A stretch of 64,000 bases of DNA from assembly GCF_019879105.1 (NCBI RefSeq), contig NZ_CP082249.1, positions 3,658,001 through 3,722,000 on the forward strand, read 5' to 3'. A program made the position numbers and the translations under genes. Source of the stretch: Natrinema sp. SYSU A 869. Its GTDB lineage: Archaea; Halobacteriota; Halobacteria; Halobacteriales; Natrialbaceae. Shown in pieces: positions 19,471 to 29,105 of the stretch. Position 1 is the stretch's first letter, and every line of letters begins with the position of its first letter. The notes beneath the pieces are model-generated. The model was given only the letters and a program-made list of their open reading frames with translations. It was not told the origin of the DNA and did no database searches.

Positions 19471-21207
19471 CTAGTCGTCCGTGGCCACGGCCGGCAGTTC
19501 CGACCGAACGTTGTCGGCCAGCACGTACGCCCGTTCGCCGGACCGCTCGAGCAACCCTTCCGTTCGGAGCTCCGAGACGAGACTCTGGACCGCGACTCTC
19601 GACCGATCGACCCGAGCGGCGACGGTCGCCGTCTCGAGCGACCCGTTTCGCGCGAACACGCCGAGAATCTTCTCGGCCGTTTCGGTCGAACACTGTGATC
19701 CATCACACGCGCGAGTAACCCGCTCGCTGATCCACGGGGTCTCGAGCAGTTCCGTCAGGTCGCGTTCCTCGTCCGCGACGACGAATCCCGGCTCGTCCGC
19801 GACGTCTGTTGCCGACTCCGCATCCTCGTCAACGGACGTATATCCGAACTCAATGTCGTCACCGCCGGCCTGGATGATCGACGATTCGTCGCCCGCGTCG
19901 CTTCCCTCGTCTCCGCTCGGCACATCGTCGGTCACCTGCTCGGTACGCTCCTCGCGTTGGAGGTCGCGGACGACCTCGCGCAACTGCTTGGTTTCGTTTC
20001 GGAGCCGATCGACTTCCGCCGCTCGATCCGCGAGTTGCTCCTCGAGGCTCTCGATGTGATCGTCGCGCGCGTCGAGGTCCTCTTGGAGGTCGTCTCGCTC
20101 GGCTTCGAGTTCTGCAATCTCCTCGTGGAGTCGGCGCAGGTCCTCGTCGGACCCCGGGAGCTCCGACTGGATCGTGTCCGTGTTCTGCAGAGCATCGGCC
20201 ATCTGTCTGGCCGCACTCGAGACGTCCCGCGCCGAGGCGAGTTCGTCCTCCAGCGTCTCGATCCGTTTCTCCCGTTTCTCGAGTTCGTTCTCGAGTTCGT
20301 TGATCCGGTCCTGTTCGCGCTCCTTGCGCTCGGAGATGTCCTGGAGGTCGCCGACTAGGGCATCGGAGACGGACTTGAGCTCGGGGCGTTCGAAGTCGTC
20401 GAGACCGGGTGTCGCCCCGGCGTCGAAGGTCCGCTTCCGGCGGAACTGGATCTTCCGGACGTCAACTTCGGTCCAGTCCGTCTGGACGAACGCCTGCCCG
20501 TCGCCGAGATCCGAGACGAGTTCCGAGTACTCGGTGTCGATGATCCGGCCAACGACCTTCGTATCGTTGTCCCAGGTCAGCCGGTGCCAGACCAGCCAGT
20601 TCGCCTGCGTGATGAAGTCTTTCTTGACGTCGGCCGGCCGCTGGCTGATGCCGACGATGCCCAGCCCGTGTTTGCGGCCGCGCTTGCTGATCTTGATCAG
20701 CAGGTTCCCGGTCTCGCCGACGCCACCACCCTCCGGAATGTACTCGTGGACCTCCTCGACGACCAGCAGGAACGGCTTCTTTAATTTCTTCTCCTTGATA
20801 AAGAGCTGGCGAGCGATCTTCCGCAGGAGTTCGTCCGCCACGTCCTCGTCGAGATACCCCGAGACGTCGAGGATGACCGGCACGTTCTCCTCGAGGGCCA
20901 GCGTCGCCATCTGTTCGGCGTGTTCCGGCCCGATCTGGATGTCACACTCCTCGTCGGCTCCGGCGTGGAGCATCTCATACTCCTCTTTCAGCCCGTAGTA
21001 CTCTCCGTCCGTGTCGACGATGAGGAGTGGATAGCCAGCCTCGAGCAGTTCCTCGGCGATCACCGACGCGGTGTTCGACTTCCCCGACCCGGACTTGCCG
21101 GTGACGAACCCGCGGCCAGTAAGGAGTTCGACGACGGGTAGCCTCAGGTCCGCGCCGTCGTCCGTTTCACCGACGAGAATCTGACGCTGCTGGGACTGGT
21201 CGCTCAC
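19471..21207 (-). CDS. HerA/DUF87-type ATPase with coiled coil and C-terminal winged helix
   Basis: 578 aa. The N-terminal ATPase has Walker A GKSGSGKS (37-44), Walker B FLLVVEEVHEYIP (about 146-158) and GISQRPADVKK, as in HerA-like DNA translocases. Residues about 280-415 form a long coiled coil (ENELEKREKRIETLEDEL, EEIAELEAERDDLQEDLD). After an acidic linker the last 90 residues look like a winged helix (EKILGVFARNGSLETATVAARV, VAVQSLVSELRTEGLLERSG). HerA proteins act with NurA in DNA end processing, but this architecture is unlike classical HerA and no nurA gene adjoins it. The XPB-type helicase gene lies just upstream on the same strand. Confidence 0.9.
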   Translation of the reverse strand: MSDQSQQRQILVGETDDGADLRLPVVELLTGRGFVTGKSGSGKSNTASVIAEELLEAGYPLLIVDTDGEYYGLKEEYEMLHAGADEECDIQIGPEHAEQMATLALEENVPVILDVSGYLDEDVADELLRKIARQLFIKEKKLKKPFLLVVEEVHEYIPEGGGVGETGNLLIKISKRGRKHGLGIVGISQRPADVKKDFITQANWLVWHRLTWDNDTKVVGRIIDTEYSELVSDLGDGQAFVQTDWTEVDVRKIQFRRKRTFDAGATPGLDDFERPELKSVSDALVGDLQDISERKEREQDRINELENELEKREKRIETLEDELASARDVSSAARQMADALQNTDTIQSELPGSDEDLRRLHEEIAELEAERDDLQEDLDARDDHIESLEEQLADRAAEVDRLRNETKQLREVVRDLQREERTEQVTDDVPSGDEGSDAGDESSIIQAGGDDIEFGYTSVDEDAESATDVADEPGFVVADEERDLTELLETPWISERVTRACDGSQCSTETAEKILGVFARNGSLETATVAARVDRSRVAVQSLVSELRTEGLLERSGERAYVLADNVRSELPAVATDD

Positions 21208-21366
21208 CGACTCCCCACCCCGATGGTGCGCGGCTCGTTCATACTATCAGTACAGTCCGAATACGCGACCTTCAATATTGGCCTCGTGCCTGCGTTCGAT
21301 TTCGGTCCGAAACCACCGATCCGCCGTGATGGGGGATTCTGGGGGTCCGTCTCCCCTCGAGTCCGA

Positions 21367-23303
21367 TCAGTCCTCGCCGCGGTCGACCGCCTGCTCGCGG
21401 ATCGTCATTCCTTTGCGGCCCAGATGCTGGAGCTGTTTCCGGGCGAAGTCTTCTTCGCGCGTGCCTCGCGTCGCGAGCACGTAGACGAGCGCGCCGCCCG
21501 CGGGCCGCATCGTTCGGCCGGCTCGCTGCGTGCCCTGCCGGCGGGACCCGCCCAGCCCGGAGGCGACGATCGCTAGATCGGCCGTCGGCAGGTCGATCCC
21601 CTCGTCGCCGACTCGGGAAATGAGCAACAGGTCGCGTTCGTTGCGCCGGAACTCGTCGAGTAGTCGCCGGCGCTCGTGGTGGGGCGTCTCCCCGCTGAGG
21701 AAGGGCACGTCGAGCGCTTCGGATAGCTCCCGGCCCTGCTCTAAGTAGTCGACGAAGACGAGTGCCTTCGAGTCGGGGTGGGCCGACAGCAGGTACCGAA
21801 CTTCGTCGATCTTGCCCCGGTTGCGCGCGGCGATCCGGTACTTCTCCTGGCCGTCGGCCGAGCCGTAGGCATTCGCTTGTTCATCGTCGCCCCACGGCAC
21901 GTAACGGATCTCGAGTTCGGGTTCGGCGACGTGGCCTGCGTCGAACAGCGCCTCCCAGTCGGTGCCGATCGGCGGCCCGACGAGGGTGAAAATCTCCTTC
22001 TGGCGGTCATCTTCCCGAATGGGACTGGCAGAGAGCCCGAGTCGGTGTTTGGACTGGAGATGCGTGCTGCGCCGGTAGACGTCCGAGGGGACGTGCTGAC
22101 ATTCGTCGAAAATAACGAGCCCCACTCGCGGTCGTCGAACAGCGAGCGGTGGCGGTCCATCCCCGCGATCTGGTAGGTCGCGATCGTCACTGGCCGCACC
22201 TCCTTCCGGCCGCCGTGGTACTGCCCGATCTGGTGGGGCTCGAGCGAGGTGTACTCGACAATCGTATCGGCCCACTGCTGTGCGAGATCGCGGCTCGGCA
22301 CGAGCACGAGTGTTTCGCCGTCGACGTGGGCCATCGCACCCATCGCGGCTACCGTCTTCCCACTTCCGGGTGGGCCGACGAAGACGCCCTCGCCGGCCTC
22401 GGCGAAGTGATCGACCCAGGTCCGCTGGTAGTCCCGCAGTCGAACCTCGAGATCGATCGGCAGTTCCTCGCCGGACTCGAGTTCGCGATGATCCTGGACC
22501 GGATAGCCGGCCTCGTAGAGGATACGCTTGATTGCGGCCTCCGAGCCCTCCTGAACCCAGTCTTCGGTTTCGGAAATCGGCGCATGGACGTGTTCCTCGT
22601 CGAGCTTCTGGCGGGCGACGTTACCCATGATCTCCGGGCTCTGGGCCTCGAGAACGGTGTAGCCGTCCTCGTGCGTCGCCAGCCGGAACTGGTGGGCGCG
22701 ATCCCACTGGCTCTCGACCCAGTCCTCGAGTTTCTCGGCGCGCTGGCCGAGTGCCTGCCGCATCGTCCGGGCGAGGTCTTCGAACGAGTCGTGTGGCGTC
22801 CCCCAGACGTCCTCCGGCCGGACGACGTAGCGATAGCCCTGCTCGCCGTTCCCGTCCGCGAGGTGGGCAAACTGGGAGAGCTGTGCGCGGGTGAACTGGT
22901 CCGGTCGATCGACGATGATCTCGCGCTGTTTGGGGAAGACAATCACCCGCTCGCGATCGGTCAGATCCTCGAGTTCGGTGGGGTACCAGACCACGGGATC
23001 CGTCGAGACGGCGTGGCGCTCGAGGCCCCCGCGCTCGGCGAGTTCCTCGAGGTGTTCATTCGCTTCCTCGTGGGGCATCTCAAGCGCGCGGGAGACGGCC
23101 GCGGCGGTGAGCACTGGCCGCCCCTCGTGCTGGCTGGCGTCGTGGAAGTCGGCGATGGTGAACTCGTCGGCGTCGTCGGTCGCGTCGGCGTCGTTCTCGT
23201 CGGAGGTCGCGTCGGCGTCGGCCGTCTCCCCGTCGCTCGAGTCGTGGGGATCGCTTCGCTGTTCGTCGGAGGGCGGCGAAGAACGTTCGTCGGTCACTGG
23301 CAT
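21367..23303 (-). pseudogene. XPB/Rad25-type DEAD/H-box helicase, one frameshift
   Basis: Corrected length is about 645 aa. An acidic N-terminal tail leads to a winged-helix region (LTAAAVSRALEMPHEEANEH). The helicase core has Walker A VGPPGSGKTVAAMG, motif II FDECQH (DEAD-box variant), motif III LGLSASPIRED and motif VI QRAGRTMRP. The frame breaks at 22120-22123 within a GGGG run: one extra G turns DREWG-SLFST into DREWG-LVIFDECQH and restores the whole protein. Both halves keep good codon usage, so I think the gene is functional and the break is a homopolymer error or a very recent mutation. XPB-type helicases serve DNA repair or transcription. A TATA-like GGTTTATTAG lies about 20-30 bases before the start. 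Confidence 0.88.
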
Positions 23304-23381
23304 GTCGTAGCGGCGGGGCTAATAAACCGATTTCGCTCGGGGGACGGACTCGAGCGGTCTCCCTCGATCGATAGCCCTCGA

Positions 23382-24425
23382 TCAGGGCGGTCGCTCGATG
23401 GCGTAGACGTAGCCATCGTTACTGCCGAAGTAGATCGTGTCGTCGGTGACGATGGGAGTCGAGTGGACTGCGTTGCCGGTTCGGTACGTCCACAGTTGAT
23501 CGCCCGTCGATGCGTCGAACGCGCGGAGATGTCCTCGGAGGTCCCCGACGAAGACAGTTCCGTCGACGACTATCGGATCGCAGTTGATCGTCCCGATCGG
23601 TTTGTCGCTCGTCCAGCGAATATCTCCTGTCTCCGTCTCGAGCGCGTAGAACGTCCTGCCGTACGTCCCAAAGTAGACGGTACCATCGGAGATAGCCGGA
23701 GAGGAATTGATTCCCCCGTCGACCTCTCGTGACCAGACGAGACTTCCGTCATGGCGATTTACTGCGTAGAAATGTTTGTCAGCCGAACCGAAGAGGATGC
23801 GGTCACCGTCGACAGCAGCGTCGACTGACACGTAGTCACCTGTACCGTACTTCCAGATGAACGTGCCGTCGTCCGCATTGAGCGCAGAAAGCGAGTTGGC
23901 TCTACTCCCGATGTAGACCGTTCCGTCGTGTATCGTCGGTCTGGAGACGATGCCGTCTCCCGTTTGATACGACCACTGCTCTACCGCTGTCTCCGTATCC
24001 ACAGCGTACACGTTCCCATCGTAACTTCCAATGTACACTATTCCGTTCACTACTGTTGGCGTCGATCCGATGCTGTCATCTGCCCGAAACTGCCATCGTT
24101 CACGGCCGTCGATGTCGATAGCGTAGAGCCCCTCGCCTTCACTGCCGGTATAGAGTACCTTCTCGTGGACTGTCGAGGCGGACCAGATCTGATCGCCAGT
24201 ATCGAACTTCCAGTTGAGAGATCCCCTCGCCGGATTGAGCGACCGAAGATACCCGTCGTGACTGCCGACGTAGAGATGTCCGTCACTGAGAACTGGCGAT
24301 GCGGATACGCGGCCGTCGGTTTCGTATCGCCACCTGAGCCGTTCCCGGTCGAGTTCCCACTCGTCGGATTCGCCGTTGAAGCTCACGCAGCCGGCGCTGG
24401 CGGTGACGATAGGAGGAAGTGCCAA
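23382..24425 (-). CDS. PQQ-repeat beta-propeller lipoprotein
   Basis: At least 347 aa made of about seven to eight PQQ-type blades; each carries a variant of DGTVYIGSYDGNVYAVDTET...W. The family (BamB-like) forms extracellular beta-propellers that bind proteins or cofactors. The frame as given starts at a TTG and begins ALPPIVTASAGC, which is the end of a lipobox. An ATG at 24451 in the neighbouring frame encodes MSKYRREAL; adding one T to the TTT run at 24424-24426 joins it to give MSKYRREALLALPPIVTASA followed by Cys, a complete lipoprotein signal. The true start is therefore probably 24451, with a one-base deletion. No obvious operon partner. Confidence 0.87.
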   Translation of the reverse strand: MALPPIVTASAGCVSFNGESDEWELDRERLRWRYETDGRVSASPVLSDGHLYVGSHDGYLRSLNPARGSLNWKFDTGDQIWSASTVHEKVLYTGSEGEGLYAIDIDGRERWQFRADDSIGSTPTVVNGIVYIGSYDGNVYAVDTETAVEQWSYQTGDGIVSRPTIHDGTVYIGSRANSLSALNADDGTFIWKYGTGDYVSVDAAVDGDRILFGSADKHFYAVNRHDGSLVWSREVDGGINSSPAISDGTVYFGTYGRTFYALETETGDIRWTSDKPIGTINCDPIVVDGTVFVGDLRGHLRAFDASTGDQLWTYRTGNAVHSTPIVTDDTIYFGSNDGYVYAIERPP

Positions 24426-24736
24426 AGTGCTTCACGCCGGTATTTAGACATAGTCAGTGTATGTTTTCTGACTGGTGCGGAAATACCTTCGTACAGTCTC
24501 TTTCACTCTTGTAGCACCTCGTCGAGGTTATGGAAGGATAGCCCCACGCTCGATCCGAACAGCTCGGCAGGATTATCAACCGGTTCTCCGTCCGCGTGGA
24601 ATCCCATCGTCTCCCTCGGGATCCGGGGGAGAAGATCCGCCACTGTCCATCCAACGGGAACGACGTCAAGCGCTTCGTTGATCTCTTCTGTCGTTCCGGG
24701 ATAGCTATATCTGACTGGACGGCATGGATAGCCAGT

Positions 24737-24925
24737 ATGTACCGCGCGATCCTCCCCGAGGGACAGATCGAATGCGACCGGTACGACAAGACTGAGAACG
24801 GCGTCGAACTCTACGGCGATGACGACGAGTTCATTGCGTTCGTGCCCTACGCCAACCTCCACGCGTTGGCCGACGAAGCCCTCTACACCGAGAGCGGGGG
24901 CGAGGACGAGCGGTCGATCATGTAG
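24737..24925 (+). CDS. small conserved haloarchaeal protein, 62 aa
   Basis: 62 aa starting MYRAILPEGQIECDRYDKTE, acidic with aromatic residues (ENGVELYGDDDEFIAFVPYA) and ending GGEDERSIM. The composition and codon use are those of a real haloarchaeal protein; I recognise no named domain. Upstream codons of the same frame have a different composition, which argues for this start. Its last eight bases overlap the end of the convergent TFB gene. Function unknown. Confidence 0.72.
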   Translation: MYRAILPEGQIECDRYDKTENGVELYGDDDEFIAFVPYANLHALADEALYTESGGEDERSIM

Positions 24926-25877
24926 CGGGCTGCTGATCGATCGCCTCGAGCTGTTCCCGATATCGGTTCCGGACAGTGACGACGGTCGTCTGGGCGGTGT
25001 CGGCGACCGCTCGCTGCGGGATGGTCTCGTCACAGAGGAGGCCGGCGGCGTAGATGGCCGCGGCGGCGAACCCGGTCGGTGATTTCCCTGAGTGCAGCCC
25101 CTGCTCGGTCGTTCGGTCGATGATCTCGATGGCTTTCGTCTCGACGTCCTTGTCGACGTCCAGTTCCGAACAGAACCGCGGGACGAACTGCCGGGGGTTT
25201 GTCGGCTCGAGGTTAATGTCTAGTTCGTCCGCAATGTACCGGTAAGTACGGCCGATCTCACGCTGATCGACACGTGAAACAGCGGTTACTTCCTCGAGAC
25301 TGCGCGGAATGTCTTCTTTCCGACACGCGGTGTAGAGCGCGCTGGTCGCAACGCCTTCGATCGACCGGCCCCGGATGAGGTCCTGCTCGAGCGCCTGTCG
25401 GTAGATGACGCTTGCAGTCTCCTTGACGGGCTTGGGGACGCCTAACGCGCTTACCATTCGGTCGATTTCCGAGAGGGCGTACTTGAGGTTTCGTTCGCCC
25501 GCGTTCTTCGTTCGAATTCGCTCCTGCCAGACCCGGAGTCGATGGAGTTGGCCGTGTTTGTCGGCCGACATCGAGTGGCCATTGGCGTCCTTGTTGCGCC
25601 AGTCGATGGTCGTCGTCAGCCCCCGGTCGTGCATCGACTGAGTCAGTGGCGCGCCGACGCGCGACAGTTCGTCGTGCTCCTGTGCGTTGAACGCCCGCCA
25701 CTCTGGCCCGTAATCGATGGGATCCTCGGTAAGGACGAGGCCACACTCCTTACAGACTTGCTCACCGCGGTCCGGATCGTGGACGACCGTGTCGGTCTCG
25801 CAGTCGGGACACAGACCGGTCTCCACCTCCTCGGACTGTGATTCGGTGCTGTGTTGATCGATGATAGACCGCGTCAT
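24918..25877 (-). CDS. tfb: transcription initiation factor IIB (TFB)
   Basis: 319 aa, normal TFB length, from MTRSIIDQHSTES. The zinc ribbon is LCPDCETDTVVHDPDRGEQV with CKEC. The B-finger/linker reads IDYGPEWRAFNAQE, and two cyclin-like repeats follow (about 115-205 and 210-305; AGERNLKYALSEIDRMV, KSPTGFAAAAIYAAGLL). It bridges TBP-bound promoter DNA and RNA polymerase. Haloarchaea carry several TFB paralogs with different promoter preferences, so this is one of a set. The long upstream extension of this frame is not coding-like. It overlaps the convergent small gene by eight bases. Confidence 0.96.
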   Translation of the reverse strand: MTRSIIDQHSTESQSEEVETGLCPDCETDTVVHDPDRGEQVCKECGLVLTEDPIDYGPEWRAFNAQEHDELSRVGAPLTQSMHDRGLTTTIDWRNKDANGHSMSADKHGQLHRLRVWQERIRTKNAGERNLKYALSEIDRMVSALGVPKPVKETASVIYRQALEQDLIRGRSIEGVATSALYTACRKEDIPRSLEEVTAVSRVDQREIGRTYRYIADELDINLEPTNPRQFVPRFCSELDVDKDVETKAIEIIDRTTEQGLHSGKSPTGFAAAAIYAAGLLCDETIPQRAVADTAQTTVVTVRNRYREQLEAIDQQPAT

Positions 25878-26729
25878 CAGTAGCCGGAAGAAACCGTGCC
25901 GGCACTGTAAGGGGTTCACATGGTTTCGCGGGAAACACCGACTTACGACGCTGCCGGCTGTCAGTTTGCGTGGTAGTTCGCCGGCCCGTTTGCGGTGAAT
26001 CACATACCCAGAATCGGCGGGAGTCCGCTTACACGACTGAGAACAGCCGACGGTATGGCTGTCACCGCCCGAAGAGAGAACGGAAGATGATCGATACGAC
26101 CGCCAGCTGCCTCGAGCAAACAGGGGTGGCGGCCGTACCGAGACCGTGTCCCATCGGTCGTGTCCGGGTGAAACGACCGCGGATCGGTCGTTTCGACCCA
26201 TCGTGACCAATGCACACATGCCACATGAAACGTGGCGATTGTTGTGACGAGTCGACGACGTAAATCACCTGTTCATGAAGTAAATCCGTCGTTCGGCTGT
26301 GAACTGTCGTTCGACTTTATGTTGGTTGGTTCGAACCTTCGGTACCAGTGCTGTGTTGGTAATCAGTCCACGGGACCACACTCGTATTTGGTCTCCCATC
26401 GAGTCGGTCGCTCGTACGCTATCGATATACGGATACAATCGACAGATACCGATCGATTTCAACAGCGACCGTAATCGCCAGCCCCGGCGTTGGGCAGGTC
26501 TCCCGCCGATCCTATCGGGAAGTCGTTCCGTACCCCCTTTGCAGACGGTGCGAAACGTGGCCGTGTTTAAGAGTATCTCTGTTGGTGTACAACCTGGTGT
26601 GTCAATCGTGATTTCGACTCGCCGTTCGAACGTACAGCGGTCGCCGTCGGGACAACGCTCCGGTGACGGGGAGCGGGTCCGGAGGGCACCGAGCTCGAAT
26701 GGAGTCTCTACAACCGGAGGGTCGTCGTA
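25878..26729. other. 850-base intergenic region, no supported gene
   Basis: Lies between the TFB start and an HTH-membrane regulator. Composition is lower in GC than the genes, especially 26210-26460. Open frames give basic, Ser/Arg-rich peptides and are not called. A T-rich CGTGTTTAAGAGTATC at about 26570 could be a promoter element. I find no RNA structure I can defend. Confidence 0.4.
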
Positions 26730-27326
26730 ATGTCCTCAATCGATACGTCGCTGCCCGACGAGATCGCCTCAGTCGCCGACGCAGACGAGGATGAGCGTCT
26801 CTCGAAGGACGTCATTTTTGAGCTCTTAAAGAATCGCCGTCGCCGAGAAGTCCTCGCGTACTTGCTCGAAGCCGACGAAACAGTCACTCTCGGTGAACTC
26901 GCCGAACAGATCGCCGCCTGGGAGAACGATACCGAGGTCAACGCGCTCAGTTCCGATCAACGGAAACGCGTCTATGTCGCCCTCTACCAGACCCACCTGC
27001 CGAAGATGGACGATGCCGGTATCGTCGAGTACGACCAGGACCGAGGCTTGATCTCGCTGGCCGATAACGCCGACCTGCTGATGATGTATCTCGACACGGA
27101 CAGCCACCGCCAGGACCGGTGGGACCGATGGTATGCCGGCCTCAGCGTGGTCGGCGCTGTCCTCCTCGGTGCGGCGGCCCTCGGCACGCCGCTGCTATCG
27201 GCCGTCCCGATGCTCGGCCTCGCTGGCGTCGTCGTCGTCGCCTTTTTCTGTCTCTCGATCGCTCATGTCGTCCAGAACCGTTCGCAGGAACGCAACGTCG
27301 ACGGCAAACTGTCCCGGATCGAGTGA
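26730..27326 (+). CDS. winged-helix regulator with two membrane helices (DUF7344-like), copy 1
   Basis: 198 aa. Residues about 25-120 form a winged helix: DVIFELLKNRRRREVLAYLL, VTLGELAEQIAAWEND, RKRVYVALYQTHLPKMDDAG, IVEYDQDRGLISL. This matches the haloarchaeal DUF7344 type. Two hydrophobic segments follow (about 138-158 and 160-180), so the DNA-binding part would sit on the cytoplasmic side of the membrane. Two relatives in the window (55601-56137 and 59569-60072) share the order HTH, QTHLP motif, two TM. It stands alone upstream of the glycan block; targets unknown. Confidence 0.88.
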   Translation: MSSIDTSLPDEIASVADADEDERLSKDVIFELLKNRRRREVLAYLLEADETVTLGELAEQIAAWENDTEVNALSSDQRKRVYVALYQTHLPKMDDAGIVEYDQDRGLISLADNADLLMMYLDTDSHRQDRWDRWYAGLSVVGAVLLGAAALGTPLLSAVPMLGLAGVVVVAFFCLSIAHVVQNRSQERNVDGKLSRIE

Positions 27327-27914
27327 CCCGACATTCGGACGGTGCTCCGTGTCCTAATCGCTGATGGCTATTCTCGCCCGCGCTGTCCGCTCACGTCTCC
27401 TCGAGTACCACTTCGTTTATCGACCGCTGATTCGATCGAGTGACCGACACGATCACCGGTAGAACCATCTCACACGGTCAGTGCGATCGCCACTCGAACG
27501 CACGCGTTCTACGATTGACATGATCGTTACACCCGATTTCGGCGACCGCTGCTATCGGATCGCTGAGAAGGTTTTATCATCCGGTTACGTACGTCCAATT
27601 GGCTCCCGACGACCGTCATCCGATACCGGAACAGTCGCGTGCCAGCAGCTGTTCCCGGCGCGGGAGCCGCCTTTCAAACCGTGCCGTCTCGGCTGTCGAT
27701 ACTCCGCTCTCGGATGAATTCGTCCTCGAGTCGCAACTCGACTAGGGTAGCTATTTCACGTATTCCGACTCCGGCTCAGTGTCTCGTCCGGTACCGGCAG
27801 GGACGACCATCACCCCAGGTAACAGGTCCATACCCGGTCGGTGCGTCGAGACCGAGTTAGCGTTCGTGAAGTAATCGGACTAAAACTAATGACCGAAGTA
27901 GTGTCCGCTCTTTC
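27327..27914. other. intergenic, promoter of the oxidoreductase gene
   Basis: About 590 bases without a supported gene. At about 27880-27888 the sequence CTAAAACTA lies about 27 bases before the ATG at 27915, the right place for a TATA element of a leaderless transcript. Confidence 0.4.
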
Positions 27915-29069
27915 ATGGTCGTTCGAACCGCAGTCGTCGGCGCAGGAACGGTCTCGCGGGCCCACCTCGCGGGAGCGCAGAACAACCCTGAGATGGAACT
28001 GGTCGCAGTCTGTGACCTCGACGAGGAACTGGCCAGGGAGCGGGCCAGGGAGTTCGGGACGATGGCAGTGACGGACTTTACGGAACTCCTCGACGAACTC
28101 GATTGTCTGCACGTGTGCACGCCGGTCCAGACGCACTTCGACATCGCCCGGCAGGCGATTGAAGCCGGCGTCGCCGTCATCATCGAGAAACCCGCTACCG
28201 TCACCGCCGAGGAGGTCGAACAACTCCAGACGCTCTCTCGAGAGCATGAGACGCCCGTAACAGTCATTCACAACCACCTGTTCTATCCGGCGGTCCGCAA
28301 GGCCCGGGAGCTGATCGACGCCGGCGAACTCGGCCACGTCAAGTCCGTGGACACCCTCTATGCGGGACTGACGCCGCCCGATCAAGTCAACCGGGGATCG
28401 TGGGTGTTCGAACTGCCTGGCGGCGAGTTTGAGGAAGGACTTCCGCATCCGATCTACTCGGTTCTCGGTATCGGCGGCTGGCCGGAACGCGACGACGACG
28501 TCTCCGCACAGACCGTTCTCTCGGAGCACTACGAGGAGGACTTCGAGTACGACCAGGCACAGGCCCAATACGTCTCCGAAGACGGCGCGCTCTGTAACGT
28601 GACGATGCTCTCGGGGACGCTCCCCCAGCGCCTCCACGTGATCACCGGCTCCGAAAAGTCGCTCGTGGTCGACGAGATCAACCAATCGCTCTACGAGGTC
28701 GACGAGGATTACACGTCGTCGGTCATCGCCCGCTCGAAGAAGAGCCTTGACGTCTCGCTTGCCCAGGTCACCAGCACCCTCGAGAACGCGAAGTCCGTCG
28801 CCACCTCCCGGTTCGACGACAGCTGGGAGGCGGAGACGGAGACGAACTCACACTGTGCGATCTTCGACGGGTTCGTCGACGCAATCGAGGGCGACGCCGA
28901 CGTGCCGGTGCCCCTCGAGCAGTCGAAGTGGACGATCCGCATCATGGAGACCATCCGCGACGCCGCCCAGCTCCACCACGAGGGGGACGCGGCGGCGGTC
29001 GACGCGGCGGACGGAACCGAAACAGTGGAGACGGGGACGGACGAGGAGTCCGTCCCGGTTGACTTCTAA
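27915..29069 (+). CDS. Gfo/Idh/MocA-family NAD(P)-dependent sugar oxidoreductase, copy 1
   Basis: 384 aa. The Rossmann motif is AVVGAGTVSRAHLAGA at the N-terminus, and the nucleotide-binding signature EKP lies in GVAVIIEKPATVTAEEV. The C-terminal alpha/beta domain is followed by an acidic tail (ETVETGTDEESVPVDF). These enzymes oxidise or reduce a hydroxyl/keto group on free or nucleotide-linked sugars. It lies 36 bases upstream of the flippase gene and is probably co-transcribed with it, which places it in surface-glycan synthesis. Two more family members are encoded at 43624 and 52301; substrate unknown. Confidence 0.9.
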   Translation: MVVRTAVVGAGTVSRAHLAGAQNNPEMELVAVCDLDEELARERAREFGTMAVTDFTELLDELDCLHVCTPVQTHFDIARQAIEAGVAVIIEKPATVTAEEVEQLQTLSREHETPVTVIHNHLFYPAVRKARELIDAGELGHVKSVDTLYAGLTPPDQVNRGSWVFELPGGEFEEGLPHPIYSVLGIGGWPERDDDVSAQTVLSEHYEEDFEYDQAQAQYVSEDGALCNVTMLSGTLPQRLHVITGSEKSLVVDEINQSLYEVDEDYTSSVIARSKKSLDVSLAQVTSTLENAKSVATSRFDDSWEAETETNSHCAIFDGFVDAIEGDADVPVPLEQSKWTIRIMETIRDAAQLHHEGDAAAVDAADGTETVETGTDEESVPVDF

Positions 29070-29105
29070 CCGACCGCTGCTAGCCGCACCTGTTCATCGC
29101 TTACA

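Noticed and set aside
22149-23732. 527-aa plus-strand frame opposite the XPB helicase
   Set aside because: Mirror of the helicase gene; the minus-strand product has all helicase motifs.
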